64,000 bases of DNA from CAVVFX01 sp963747535 (GCA_963747535.1 CAVVFX010000002.1:434001-498000), one strand, 5' to 3'. Shown: positions 1 to 9,474, counted from the first letter of the stretch. The notes: generated from the letters alone by a model not told the origin. Made by a program: numbers and translations.

Positions 1-47
1 CTATTTGAAAGCCCACCTGGGCAAGTGACGTGTGGTAGATTCTCAGC

Positions 48-1268
48 ATGACACGCCGTGATCTTATCCGTCTCGCCGTCGCGCTTCCTGCCGCGGGACT
101 GTTTACGCGCTTCAAAGCCCTCGCCGCACCGCAGATCAATCGCGTAAAAATCACCGACATCAAGGCGATGGCGATTCAGAACATCGCGGGCAATTGCCTG
201 ATCCGGATCGAGACCGATAGTGGACTGACCGGCTATGGCGAAGCGGGCGCGACGGGCCCCATGGCGCGCGCCCGCATCGCGACGATGAAGGAACTGCTGG
301 TTGGCCAGGATCCGCTCGCGATCGAGGTCCACTTTCAGAACATGACCTCGCTGATGCACACCTACATGGCCCACATTCCGACCATCAGCGGCATCGATAT
401 CGCGCTCTGGGATCTCGCGGGTAAGATCATCGGCTTGCCGATCTCAACCCTGCTGGGCGGTCCGTTTCGCCCCTCGATCCGGATGTATTCGCATGGTGTC
501 GGTATGGACATGCTCGACAAAGCTTCGTGCCGGGACTTTGCGCAGCGGGTGAAATCGATGCCCGAAGGCTTCAACGCATTCAAATGCGACATCCACAACC
601 CCCTGAGAATCCCAGTGGCGCGCTTTGCATCGACTCTGGATCAGGCGCAACTCCGTAACGTAGCCCGCGCTTACAGCAATGCCCGCGAAGCGCTCGGTGA
701 GGACATCGAGATAGCCGTCCACTGCCACGATGAGTTCGACGAGCCCAGCGCGGTGGGAATCGCGAAGGCTGTCGAGCCGATCAACCCGTTGTTCATCGAA
801 GATCTGCTGGCTCCGCCCTGGACACCTGCGTGGCAGTCGATCCGGCGGCAGATCCGGGTCCCGCTGCTGACCGGGGAAAAACTGGAACTGTTGCACGGCT
901 TTCAGCCTTTCATCGACAATCAGACGGTCGACATTATTCATCCGGACCTCTCGTTTGCGGGTGGCTTCACCGGCGTCAAAAAGATCGCGAACTATGCCTA
1001 TGACTACCGCATGCCGGTCGCCCTGCATAACGTGGGTTCGCTGGTGCTGACGTACGCGAATGCGCAGTTCGGGTCGTCGATTCACAACTTCTACCGGTCG
1101 GAAAGCCAACTTGGCCGGCCGGGACATTACATTGAGGGAATGACGACGCATGCGCCGGAGGTACGGGGCAGCCATCTGACTGTCCCCACAGGTCCGGGCT
1201 TAGGTCTCGAAATCGATCAGAGCTTTCTCAAGAACAACCTCGTTGAAGGCGAACCCTATTGGGGCTAG
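48..1268 (+). CDS. Enolase-superfamily (mandelate racemase/muconate lactonizing enzyme-like) sugar acid dehydratase, exported
   Basis: The N-terminus begins MTRRDLIRLA and has a twin-arginine-like signal with a hydrophobic run to about residue 27, so the protein is probably exported. The rest has both enolase-superfamily domains: an N-terminal capping domain (GYGEAGATGP near residue 62, DIALWDLAGKIIG near 120) and a TIM barrel with metal-ligand positions in HCHDEFD, IEDLL and GEKLE, and a late His in ALHNVGS. The arrangement is closest to the D-galactonate/mannonate dehydratase branch, which removes water from sugar acids with Mg2+. At 406 residues it has the usual family length. Exact substrate cannot be read from sequence. 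The gene stands alone; the next plus-strand gene is far away. Confidence 0.85.
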   Translation: MTRRDLIRLAVALPAAGLFTRFKALAAPQINRVKITDIKAMAIQNIAGNCLIRIETDSGLTGYGEAGATGPMARARIATMKELLVGQDPLAIEVHFQNMTSLMHTYMAHIPTISGIDIALWDLAGKIIGLPISTLLGGPFRPSIRMYSHGVGMDMLDKASCRDFAQRVKSMPEGFNAFKCDIHNPLRIPVARFASTLDQAQLRNVARAYSNAREALGEDIEIAVHCHDEFDEPSAVGIAKAVEPINPLFIEDLLAPPWTPAWQSIRRQIRVPLLTGEKLELLHGFQPFIDNQTVDIIHPDLSFAGGFTGVKKIANYAYDYRMPVALHNVGSLVLTYANAQFGSSIHNFYRSESQLGRPGHYIEGMTTHAPEVRGSHLTVPTGPGLGLEIDQSFLKNNLVEGEPYWG

Positions 1269-1801
1269 AAAGTAAGTGATCACCTGCCCTACCATTGGGC
1301 TCCCGCATTGGTGGAACAGGCGGTTTCGCCTGCGAAGTTCAGCTCCAGAACCGGTCGTGCGACCGCTCTTTGTCCCACTCTGTCGTAGGTTCGAAGTAAC
1401 CGCCGCTGTCGGGCATAAGATGCGCCTTCATGACTGCATCGTCTTCGACGCGTCCTGGGCGATGCATGGGCTCATGCGGGGCATCCGGCGGCAGACCGGG
1501 CAGCGACCGTCTCCAGAGTCAATGGCCGAGGTGAAACCTGCCGCCCGGCAATTATGATCAGCGGCTCCAGCTCTGTCTCAAAAGGAAGTCAAACCTCCAA
1601 GCGGCGGGCGAAGTTCGACCAAGCGCTGGAATTTCCGCGTTCGCGCCAGTCGAAGGAACAGTTCAGCGCGCCACCGCGCACACACAGCTGAGAACGGGCG
1701 TTTTTGCATGACAAAATATTCCACGGGCGAGTTTGTCAACCATGGAAGAACATGCGGTGTCGAGATCGGCTAAGAGTACTGTGGACTGATAATTGGCTGA
1801 C
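1269..1801. other. Intergenic region with a possible gene remnant
   Basis: No intact gene is convincing here. One short plus-strand open frame directly after the dehydratase lacks any recognisable motif. The only suggestive content is the minus-strand remnant listed separately. An imperfect hairpin around a GGCG-TTTCG-CGCC-like core lies just downstream of the dehydratase stop and could act in transcription ending, but it has no T-run. Confidence 0.5.
1339..1515 (-). pseudogene. Possible C-terminal remnant of an enolase-superfamily enzyme
   Basis: The minus strand reads without a start codon into a tail of the form DSGGYFEPTTEWDKERSH then DRFWS and stop. Tails of this kind (GYFxPTxEWxxERSHDRxWS) are remembered from sugar-acid dehydratases of the enolase superfamily. 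An in-frame stop cuts the reading frame just upstream, so this would be only the last ~55 codons. It is opposite in orientation to the intact dehydratase next to it, whose own tail is different. The match rests on memory of family tails and is weak. Confidence 0.3.
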
Positions 1802-2971
1802 TCAGGCTGAAACAATCCCGGTAGCTCCAGTAAACGTTCGAGCATTGGCGGCGATGGATGGGGCGTCCTGATCGCTGAAGAGACAAAACGCATCGGCATC
1901 CGGAAAGCGTTCTCCATGCGGCCCTGTGCCTGCCAGCATCCAGAACAACGTTCCGGCGCCGTTATACTCGGCAACGGTATTCAACCATTCCCCATATAGG
2001 ACATCGCGATCCTCGGCACCGGCAACAAACCCATCCCCCAGAGAAAGCCCATATTCCTCAAGAAGCATCGGCTTTCCGACTTGACGCGCAAGGCTGAGAT
2101 GCTGTTGAATCCACTTCCTGCCGAAAGCGCGATTCTGGTTCCAGCATTGCGGGTACAGGTGAAATGTGCCGAAGTCCACAGTTGGCAGTTCAAGCAACTT
2201 TCTCGTATCGAATCCGTCACTACCGTTGTAGAGGAAGTTGCGCGAGACTCTATACTTGAAAAAGCCCTCGTCACCGACCGCAATCAAGTGGTTGGGATCG
2301 AGCTTGCGGACCGCTGCACTCATTCGCTGAACCCAATTTAGGATGCGACCGGAGGACGTACAATCCGCGCGCGCAGGAAGTCCGTTGGCCGAATGACAAC
2401 GCGGTTCGTTGGCGAGTTCCCAAGCCAAGATAGTGGGCTCATCTCGATAAAGTCGTCCAGTCAGCAGGTTGGTGCGTAGAACGAGAGATCGAATCCATAC
2501 CTCGAACGCCTGACATAGGTCCTCCTGATCGTAAAAGGCGTCGTGAAACAGGCTCGTGCCATTGCGAGCTAACCACTTCGTGTACTGGTCCATTCCTCCA
2601 AAATCCGGCATGCTGTTCGTCAACACAAGAATAAGCTTGATGCCGCGCTGCTCGGCAAGCGCGATCGCGCGATCAAGGCGTGCCAGACCGTCGGTAGATT
2701 CATTCTGTCTCACCAGATCTCCATCCTTAAATTGAAAGAAGCCACCCCACGGTATTAAATCGCGGGAAATGGGGGGTGGCGAGGGCTCTAGAAACGCCCA
2801 TATTCGCATCACGTTAAGAGCCATATTGCGCGCACTATTCAGTACCGACTCCGCCATCTGAGGAATGTCGGCGGGACAATATCCGAGGTAGTAACAGTTT
2901 GCACCCGCAACCGGATAGTCTCGGCCGTTAAGATTGAAGCGAGTACCGTGAATGGTAACGTAGTTACTCAT
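1802..2971 (-). CDS. Glycoside hydrolase family 5 (beta-mannanase-like)
   Basis: The 389-residue protein is a single (beta/alpha)8 barrel of GH5, subfamily 7-like. It has the acid/base glutamate in ELANEP (about E189) and the nucleophile in LLEEYG (about E306), with the HLYP motif near residue 271 before the nucleophile strand. GH5_7 enzymes hydrolyse beta-1,4-mannan. It begins MSNYVTIHG with no signal peptide, which is unusual for a mannanase; either export is by another route or the enzyme acts on intracellular glycans such as those made by the neighbouring polysaccharide genes. It is the last gene of a minus-strand group, separated by 540 bases from the WbsX C-terminal half. Confidence 0.85.
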   Translation of the reverse strand: MSNYVTIHGTRFNLNGRDYPVAGANCYYLGYCPADIPQMAESVLNSARNMALNVMRIWAFLEPSPPPISRDLIPWGGFFQFKDGDLVRQNESTDGLARLDRAIALAEQRGIKLILVLTNSMPDFGGMDQYTKWLARNGTSLFHDAFYDQEDLCQAFEVWIRSLVLRTNLLTGRLYRDEPTILAWELANEPRCHSANGLPARADCTSSGRILNWVQRMSAAVRKLDPNHLIAVGDEGFFKYRVSRNFLYNGSDGFDTRKLLELPTVDFGTFHLYPQCWNQNRAFGRKWIQQHLSLARQVGKPMLLEEYGLSLGDGFVAGAEDRDVLYGEWLNTVAEYNGAGTLFWMLAGTGPHGERFPDADAFCLFSDQDAPSIAANARTFTGATGIVSA

Positions 2972-3512
2972 CGACGTTTCCTGTCTTCACGTTCGCCACC
3001 TCCAGAACCTTCTGAGTACCGTTCCTCTCGCTGGCTAAATTCCCCATCAGTCTCTTGCGCGCCCGCGTCAGATTCCTCAGTTCCACCGCCCCCCTTTTCA
3101 CCGCCCCCTTGGGGTAGGTACCTTCCGGTCAGCATTGCCGTGCCGGTTGAGATTAGATGCGCCAACGGCATAGCGTCGCTGAATCGGTCTTCTCTCCTTT
3201 CCTCTCCCTCGAACACACCAGCACCACCTCCAAACTTTTCTCCAATACGTTCTTAGTCGGAATCCAATAGGAACCGTGCTCTCCATGGCCACCGATGTAA
3301 TGCCCTCCTGGGTAGCCTCGGTCCAAGTCCGCCAGCGGGGCCATTTTAGGATACGGGGTTGACCACTAATATCTACTGCGGTCTTCGCTCGACGCTCGCT
3401 AGATCAAATGGCATTCTACTCTTCACCGGCGATTGAGGGATACCGGCCACGGCGCGTTGTCGCTGCGTCGGCACCCGGTTACGAGATAAAACAGGGAAAA
3501 TACGACCCCAGA
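2972..3512. other. Intergenic region without a recognisable gene
   Basis: Several short overlapping frames exist but none has a family motif or ribosome binding site worth calling. The stretch has homopolymer-like C runs near 3090-3115 and otherwise no repeats that I can see. It separates the GH5 gene from the WbsX C-terminal half and probably holds the GH5 promoter. Confidence 0.5.
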
Positions 3513-4289
3513 CTACTCCCCTCTTGACAGTTCGGTGTCTACCTGGGCGAGAGTCATGTCAGTCTCCGAAGTGACCATTGCCTGAAACCTTTGAGATCGC
3601 CTCCGTACTTGTTCCAACATTTCAGTTCCGAAGCGGTCGCTTGGCTCAACTACAGAAGACTCAGTCCACTCATTCCATGCATGAATGAATACTACGTTGT
3701 GCGCCGGATGTTTTTCTAAATTGAAAGCGATCGCTTTGTCGATGAATGAGCCGAATAGATCGGGAGTTACTCCCACCACTATCGGTGCCCAGGGAAAGCC
3801 GCTCGTGGATCTAAGGCTCGACAGTCGCTCTCCTCGAACTGAGGCGTCCCAGCCCGCGGAAGCAACCGGAAAGAACGGTATGCTTAGTCTACTCTGCAGC
3901 ACATACCACTCTCTAACTCGCTGATCGATCAATTCTTGATACTGTTGTACGGCTGGTCCCCTCCAATTAGGAAGCAAGGCATAACCTGTAGCAGCATCGA
4001 GAGGCAAAGAATTGGCGATGTAGGCATTGCGCGAGTTTGCCTCGCTGACCAGACCAATTATATAGGGATCCTCTCCGAGGTTCTCCTGCAGCACTTTCCG
4101 ACCATAGAGCAAAAGAAGCCTAAACTTGGCTAAACCATAGTGATACGTAAACTCCGTGAGATTTAAAACTGAGCACACCGGTCGCCCATCGATTTTCCAA
4201 TAAAGTGAGCTGGCAGCGAAGTCCTGACTCCACACCGTAAATAGATGTTTGACATCTTTCCACTCAAGCTTCGGAATACGCATCTCCAT
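3513..4289 (-). pseudogene. C-terminal half of a WbsX/GH99-like protein (split gene)
   Basis: The 258 residues match the second half of WbsX-type proteins, which have a GH99-like barrel and occur in polysaccharide biosynthesis loci. Diagnostic pieces are YWKIDGRPVCSV near residue 30, EANSRN near 83, LPLDAATGY near 95, GWDASVRGE near 147 and HAWNEWTESSVVEPSDRFG at about 203-221. The N-terminal third of the barrel is missing here but is encoded upstream on the same strand, beyond the repeat-protein gene. The missing and present parts are complementary with only a short gap, and both halves lie in the same reading phase. It could be a decayed gene, or the two halves could still assemble; the high conservation of the motif region argues against long decay. 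Confidence 0.7.
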
Positions 4290-4357
4290 CGTGTTAAGCC
4301 TCTAAGTTGACGGCGATTTCACGCGAGCTTGATGACGCTTGGCCTCACCGGTCCGGA

Positions 4358-5800
4358 TCACCTCTCTATTTCGCCCTTCACGTTTCTTGGAAGACTAACC
4401 GCTCTTTTCCTGCGAGCATGCCGTTCTACGAATTTTGAGGTTGCCGGATGAATGAACTGACGTAATCTCTCCAAAGTGTCCCTCAACTGGTTGACTGTCA
4501 TATTCTTCAAACCAGAACGGCCGATCCGGCTCGTCAAATCTGCTAAGTTGAGATGATCGAATACATCGGCGTAATCCGCTTGTTCCGCTGCAAGTTCCGG
4601 GAGAATCAACGCATCCGCAAGAGTAAATGCATCCAGGCCTATCGCGGTAAGGTTGCGTATATCCGCCACAGAGAGATGCTCCAGAACATCCTCATACTCA
4701 ACTAAAGGCCTCAGCGCCCCGAATAGGCGGACGACTTCGCCAACATTGAGCGCCCCTAAGTTGCGACTCTCGATCGTACGGTCGAGTTCACGCCACGGTA
4801 TAGACTCAAAGGCGTCTTCATACGCGAGATGTCGGCGATACTCTTGCATTAATGTTTCAAGCTGGCCGATGGGCAATCCGCCGAGGCCCCTGCTGGTGAA
4901 AACCCGATCGAACTCAGCGAAGGTTATTCCCTCGAAGAAACGGATTGGGCCGCCGCGGCGGTCCCCATAGTCGCTAAATGACGTATATATGAAGTAGTCA
5001 AGTATCGCTCCGAGATCTGCGAACGTTAACTCCTCCAACTCATTTGCGCTGAGAGTTCTCTTCAAGTCAGCTACCGACACCACATCGAACAGATCCCGAT
5101 ACTCGCCATGCGATTGGAAATTCGACAGAAGCGCTTCCAACTCACTCAATTTTCGGAAACTGAGTGCATCTATTCCATGTACTTCAAAGATGCGGGTCAG
5201 ATCCTCCAAAGTGAAAGCGTGAAAATCGCCATAGTCCTCACGAAAACGAACCGACCGAACCTCCGGGGTATCACCGTAGTCCGCTAGAAAACTAGTCCTC
5301 AGGATCAGGTTTCTCACGGCTCCGATCGGTAAGCTGGCTAATCCCTGATCCGCTAGCGTCCGCTCTATGTCACGGAAGGGCATCGTCTGGTAAACATCGG
5401 CGTATTCGACCGCCCGCAACCGAATCTGTGCGACAAAATCTCTCAAGTCGCCAATCGAAACCTTTTGTATTCCGGCGTCGGTTAGCATACTATCAAGCTC
5501 GTAGAGCGTTAATCTACTGAAGGCGTCGCGATAATCTGTTAGGGGCGCCATCGCATCAATCATGCCAACCAGCGAACCCACAGAGATACCACTCAGACGG
5601 TGTTCACTAAGAGTTGTTTCCACCTGAGCCAGGCTCAGTTGATCGAAAACGTTTTTTTGAACAGCGGCGTGGCCAAAAGACTGAATTAGCGCTCGTACGT
5701 TACCTAAAGTCACATTTTCAGATACGCCAGTGAAGTTCTGGAAAGCGCTCTCCAGCTCATTCCAGCTTAAGAAATTGAGATAATCATCGTCATAAGCCAT
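4358..5800 (-). CDS. Tandem ~42-residue repeat protein, function unknown
   Basis: I do not recognise this 480-residue protein. It consists of about ten repeats with pattern Y-x-D-x-F-x-x-L-x-x-x-D-L-x-x-x-L-x-x-x-G-L-x-x-L-x-I-G-x-L-x-x-L. Units start near residues 7, 49, 90, 133, 190, 234, 288, 327, 369 and 410. The fourth and sixth are longer through insertions that both contain DYGD. Each unit predicts two or three short helices, so an alpha-solenoid or helical-hairpin array is likely. There is no signal peptide and no membrane segment; the C-terminus is basic (HARRKR). The start ATG gives MAYDDDYLNF. The gene sits between the two halves of a WbsX-like gene on the same strand and is AT-richer than the surrounding genome. 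Confidence 0.75.
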   Translation of the reverse strand: MAYDDDYLNFLSWNELESAFQNFTGVSENVTLGNVRALIQSFGHAAVQKNVFDQLSLAQVETTLSEHRLSGISVGSLVGMIDAMAPLTDYRDAFSRLTLYELDSMLTDAGIQKVSIGDLRDFVAQIRLRAVEYADVYQTMPFRDIERTLADQGLASLPIGAVRNLILRTSFLADYGDTPEVRSVRFREDYGDFHAFTLEDLTRIFEVHGIDALSFRKLSELEALLSNFQSHGEYRDLFDVVSVADLKRTLSANELEELTFADLGAILDYFIYTSFSDYGDRRGGPIRFFEGITFAEFDRVFTSRGLGGLPIGQLETLMQEYRRHLAYEDAFESIPWRELDRTIESRNLGALNVGEVVRLFGALRPLVEYEDVLEHLSVADIRNLTAIGLDAFTLADALILPELAAEQADYADVFDHLNLADLTSRIGRSGLKNMTVNQLRDTLERLRQFIHPATSKFVERHARRKRAVSLPRNVKGEIER

Positions 5801-5831
5801 GTTGATTTCCTCGGATAACTCCGCTTGAGCA

Positions 5832-6410
5832 TTACGTCTTTCTTGCGAGCCGAATCAAATCGTATGCGGAAATGTGATCCAAAACTTCATCGCCAACTAA
5901 CCGCTGAAGGCTGCTCAGCCGCAGGTCGGCTAACGAAACCTCGTCCTTACGTGAGATCGCGCTACGCCCGCCACTGCTAGTGTTTCGAAGAACTGGTCTG
6001 CCGCCTCGGAAGAGTGGGGCATCCCTCAAGGAAGCACGGGCGGGAATAGGAAACTGCGCGTGAGGGAGCCGAAGGCACCACGTTAACCCTATCGAAAATG
6101 GAGATACCTTGGAACCCAAGCTGAACGCTGTATAGAGCGGCGCGGACAAAATCAATTCGTTCGGTTGGTAGTACAAGAAATACGTAAAAGCGTCTATTCC
6201 GAATGATTTTGCGAGTTCTATTTGCGCAAGGGCTGTCTGCGCTTCTGAATCATCGTAACATTCTCCGTCCTTCGGTCTGGGCGGAGCCAAATGCCCATTG
6301 AAGTACGGCGCAAACTTATCGAGTAGTTGCCATTCATCGACGGTAGGTCGGTATCGCGAGCGATGCCATCCAGGATAAACGTATGCCACAAAGGTAGGAG
6401 GCGACGGCAT
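5832..6410 (-). pseudogene. N-terminal half of a WbsX/GH99-like protein with a repeat-like tail
   Basis: From the start MPSPPTFVAYVYPGWH the protein follows the first part of WbsX/GH99-like barrels: EWQLLDKFAPYFNGH, then AQIELAKSFGIDAFTYFLYY and FSIGLTWCLRLPHAQFPIP at about residue 125-145. A longer frame opens upstream at 6515, but the internal Met fits the family start and has a GGGAA-like element before it. After the LPIP-type segment the family resemblance stops. The last ~35 residues (VSLADLRLSS, then DEVLDHISAYDLIRL) instead resemble the repeats of the next gene (compare DVLEHLSVADIRNL). So the break point carries a piece of the repeat family. The rest of the barrel lies 1.5 kb further on. 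Confidence 0.65.
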
Positions 6411-7103
6411 TTTGTTCCCAAGGCACGGATCAGAGTGGTAAATCGTTGAAACGTTAACCGGGCTATGAACCACCCTTAACTTTGAGCGCGCCGCTCCGTT
6501 TGGATCCGTTAGCAAAGTAATTCTAGTTCAAAATCAGTTCCTCGTCAAGGATCATACAGTTCATATAGCTCAGAAGTTCAGGAAGTCTAGAATCTCGCCC
6601 ACTTTCGAGAAAGGAGTCCGTTCTGCCAACGCCCCGATGCGGGGTCGCCACTCTATTTCACACAAGTCCGAACACAGATGTTGTGATGTTGTTGACAACT
6701 CACGTGTAATCTGCCTGTTCCGACGTTCGCGCCACGAGTTGCGTATAAAACCCGAATCCAATAGCAGGAGCGCCTCCCCTCGTATAAGGGTATGGCATTG
6801 CCAATTTTCCGCAAGGGTAATGTTTTGTATGCGAATGGTATAGCTGAGGGAACCTAAACACTCCGGGTAAGGTGCCTGCAGCCCGAGCATTTCAGGTAAT
6901 TTAACAATCGTTTCGAACTATCGAGGCGATTCTAAAACGCCGTCACCGGAGTGCTTTGAGCATCGGATGGTGCTCAATCGTCTGGACTTACTGTTCCTAA
7001 TCTCACAAACGACACGGAACGTCTCGAATGTTGATCGCACGCTGCGAATCCCGGTTTCAGTCGAATTTTTGGTCCCCCGGAGGTTTGGGTTTAATTAGTT
7101 AAT
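6411..7103. other. Intergenic region, AT-richer, with no convincing gene
   Basis: A 106-codon frame on the minus strand (6570-6890) is open, but its product shows no motif, no signal peptide and no clear family. I do not call it as a gene. The region separates the sugar epimerase genes from the split WbsX region and has lower GC than the flanks, in keeping with imported DNA. Confidence 0.45.
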
Positions 7104-7685
7104 CTAGACCTCTTGCCCACGGTACTGGAAGCGATCAGATGTAGGCGTTGCCAACCATTGCTCGAGCGTCTGGGCTTTCGCATCCTTGCCGGAAAGAATC
7201 GGGTTGTCGACCGGCCACTCGATGCCGACAGTTGGATCGTTCCAAAGAATACCGGATTCCGCCTTATTATTATAAATGCCTGTACACTTGTATTGAATCT
7301 CGGCGTAATCGGACAGGACGCAAAAGCCCCGGGCGAAACCGGCTGGCGCCCAGACCTGCTTCTTGCCGCCCGCGGAGACTTCCAGACCGTACCACTGGCC
7401 GAGTGTGGGTGAACCCTTGCGGATATCCACCGCAACCAAAAAGGCTCGGCCCAGAGTGACCCGCATGAGCTTGCCCATGGGCGGATCCCATTGAAAGTGC
7501 AGGCCTCGAAGTACGCCCTTCACGGAGCGCGAGTGATTATCCTGAACAAAGTCGGCAGGAAGATCCATTTCCTTGAATAGGTCTGCCCGATAAGTTTCCA
7601 TAAAAAAACCACGCTCGTCCTCATGGACGTCTGGTACGACTACGGCGATTCCGTTCAGGTGCCTGGATTCTATTTGCAGGGGCAT
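7104..7685 (-). CDS. rfbC: dTDP-4-dehydrorhamnose 3,5-epimerase family protein
   Basis: This 193-residue cupin-fold epimerase has all main RmlC landmarks: ERGFFMETYR near residue 24, DNHSRSVKGVLRGLHFQ near 49-65 with the catalytic His, VAVDIRKGSPTLGQW near 89, WAPAGFARGFCVLSD near 112 and NDPTVGIEWP near 148. RmlC inverts C3 and C5 of dTDP-4-keto-6-deoxyglucose on the way to dTDP-rhamnose. It lies 57 bases after the sugar epimerase gene on the same strand and probably shares its transcript. No rmlA, rmlB or rmlD is in the window, so a related nucleotide-sugar epimerisation is also possible. Confidence 0.9.
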   Translation of the reverse strand: MPLQIESRHLNGIAVVVPDVHEDERGFFMETYRADLFKEMDLPADFVQDNHSRSVKGVLRGLHFQWDPPMGKLMRVTLGRAFLVAVDIRKGSPTLGQWYGLEVSAGGKKQVWAPAGFARGFCVLSDYAEIQYKCTGIYNNKAESGILWNDPTVGIEWPVDNPILSGKDAKAQTLEQWLATPTSDRFQYRGQEV

Positions 7686-7742
7686 GGATCATGTCCGGGC
7701 GGATTGTTCCTTTTGAAATGTTCGACTTGGGCACGAAATATT

Positions 7743-8873
7743 TCACGGGGCCACTCGTGGCTTGGCAAACGACGCCCGCTTGCCGGTCGGCAGTTCCACA
7801 ACGCTCCTGGTAGCCGGCATCTCGAAGATAGTACCGGTTATGTCGATAATGCGCCTGATGTCTTCGAGAAGTTCCATCCAGCGAATATTGTAATAGCGAT
7901 CGTTGTCGAAGTCGGTGTAACCATATGCATGGATATTTTCCACCATATGCCTGACGGATTCCTGGACAGTGATCATCGGCTTGTAGTTCAACACACTGAG
8001 AATCTTCTTTCCGGAGACCCGATAGTTCCGGATGCCGGCGCATTGGGAGGTGCTTTTGATTTCGACTGGCACGCCCATCCCCCTCAAGGTATCGCAAACA
8101 TGTAGTGCCAGCTCAGAGACCCGGAAGTTCGCAGCCACGATGTTGAAGATCTGGCCGGCAACCTGCTCCTCTGGGGCCTCCAGAACCGCGACATAGGCAT
8201 GCGCTGCGTCGCGGACATCCACAAGGGGCCTCCACATCTGTCCGCCATGGTGAAGGGTCACGTGGCCTTTCGCTATCGCGTCCTTCACGAACGTGTTCAC
8301 CACCAGGTCGTAACGCATCCGAGGGGAGAAACCGAACAGGGTCCCCATGCGCAGGCTCACAGGGCAAAATGTCTGGTCGCCCAGAGCCATGAGTTGCTGC
8401 TCGCCCGCCAGTTTGGAGACTGCATAGGCTGCGCAAGGCTGCACGGCGGATTCTTCGGTCAGCAGAATGTCGCGTTCCTCGTCCACCCCTCCCACGTCAA
8501 AGATTGAGCAAGATGATGCGTATAGATAACGCCTAATGCCGGCATTCTTGGCCATTTCGCCGAGCATCCGGGTAGCGACCGTATTCATTTGATGATTGGC
8601 CACTGGATTGTATTCCGCGGTGGGATCGTTCGACAGGCCGCCAAGGTTGATCAATGCGCTGACGTTCTCAAGCACGGAAGCGGAAATCGAACGTATATCG
8701 CCGCTCACCAAGCGGATTCGGTCGCGTACGCGGCGCAATCCGATGTCGCCAAAAAACAAGCGGTCGAAGACGGTGACTGTGTAGCCCCGGTCAAGCAGCT
8801 CGGCTACAAGCACGCACCCGAGATATCCAGCTCCACCGACAACAAGAATTGATTGATCTTGACTCATCTCCAA
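7743..8873 (-). CDS. NAD-dependent epimerase/dehydratase (extended SDR)
   Basis: The 376-residue protein starts with a Rossmann GxxGxxG motif (GGAGYLG at residues 13-19) and has SSCSIF near 120 and the catalytic Y150-x-x-x-K154 of the extended SDR family. These enzymes use bound NAD to epimerise, dehydrate or reduce nucleotide-sugars. It is upstream of the rmlC-like gene and probably in the same operon, so its substrate is likely the same dTDP- or GDP-sugar. The last ~40 residues, after the family core, have no clear counterpart. The exact reaction cannot be assigned. Confidence 0.85.
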   Translation of the reverse strand: MEMSQDQSILVVGGAGYLGCVLVAELLDRGYTVTVFDRLFFGDIGLRRVRDRIRLVSGDIRSISASVLENVSALINLGGLSNDPTAEYNPVANHQMNTVATRMLGEMAKNAGIRRYLYASSCSIFDVGGVDEERDILLTEESAVQPCAAYAVSKLAGEQQLMALGDQTFCPVSLRMGTLFGFSPRMRYDLVVNTFVKDAIAKGHVTLHHGGQMWRPLVDVRDAAHAYVAVLEAPEEQVAGQIFNIVAANFRVSELALHVCDTLRGMGVPVEIKSTSQCAGIRNYRVSGKKILSVLNYKPMITVQESVRHMVENIHAYGYTDFDNDRYYNIRWMELLEDIRRIIDITGTIFEMPATRSVVELPTGKRASFAKPRVAP

Positions 8874-9247
8874 GAATCTCCTTGTCTACCATGGTGTTCA
8901 AGCCGGTGTTTGCCCGTTTCAAAACCGAGCGCGTGGCTGAAGATTCAGTCTATCTCAATTCTCGGCCACGGCCGAGGGCACCGAAAACCAAGTTGCTGAG
9001 TGCCTCCAGATACAGTCCGACATTCTGCGTCGCCAACTCGCCGAAGCGACCAATCAATCGAAACACCAAGGTACTTTCTGCTGTCCCGGGCGTAACAGTC
9101 TGCGGATCGGCCGCGGAGAGCGTACCCCCGGCTGCCTGAGGCTGCCTACCATTACACCGCGCCGCTGAGTATGCTCATATCCCACAGGAGCGTGATGTAA
9201 GATACAGATCATAATTAGGTTTCGAGTATTGGCAGGCTATTTGGAAC

Positions 9248-9271
9248 CTTCTCGAAGATCATTTCGAGAAG
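9248..9271. repeat. Perfect 9-bp inverted repeat
   Basis: CTTCTCGAA and TTCGAGAAG flank a 6-base loop. No T-run follows in either direction. Could be an operator or RNA hairpin upstream of the sugar-epimerase gene; function unknown. Confidence 0.6.
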
Positions 9272-9451
9272 TTGATTCTCTAGACTAGATTAGAGCTGCT
9301 GCGCAGCCAGCACCGTTGGAAAACATCCTCGTCCTACGAGAGCGCCGGCAATGCAACCGGCGCGCACAATACCACCATGCCCCACAGTGGTAGGACGGTC
9401 GTTCGTCCCCGCTCGTGAGCCGCTCGCCGTTGGCCCGCGACTCATAATCTG

Positions 9452-9474
9452 CCGACCACAAAAAACGAAGTCGG
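9452..9474 (+). repeat. Divergent copy of two-hairpin repeat (copy E)
   Basis: CCGAC and GTCGG pair around the loop CACAAAAAACGAA, which matches the conserved loop of the repeat family described at 52264, 54308 and 63862, while the stem bases differ. It lies just beyond the 3' end of the propeller gene. Confidence 0.5.

Noticed and set aside
1276..1557. 93-codon plus-strand frame directly after the dehydratase
   Set aside because: Product is arginine-rich with no motif; the opposite strand has a better case as a remnant.
6570..6890. 106-codon minus-strand frame between the epimerase and split WbsX genes
   Set aside because: No family motif, no clear ribosome binding site and a composition unlike a membrane or exported protein; could be a fragment, but nothing supports it.
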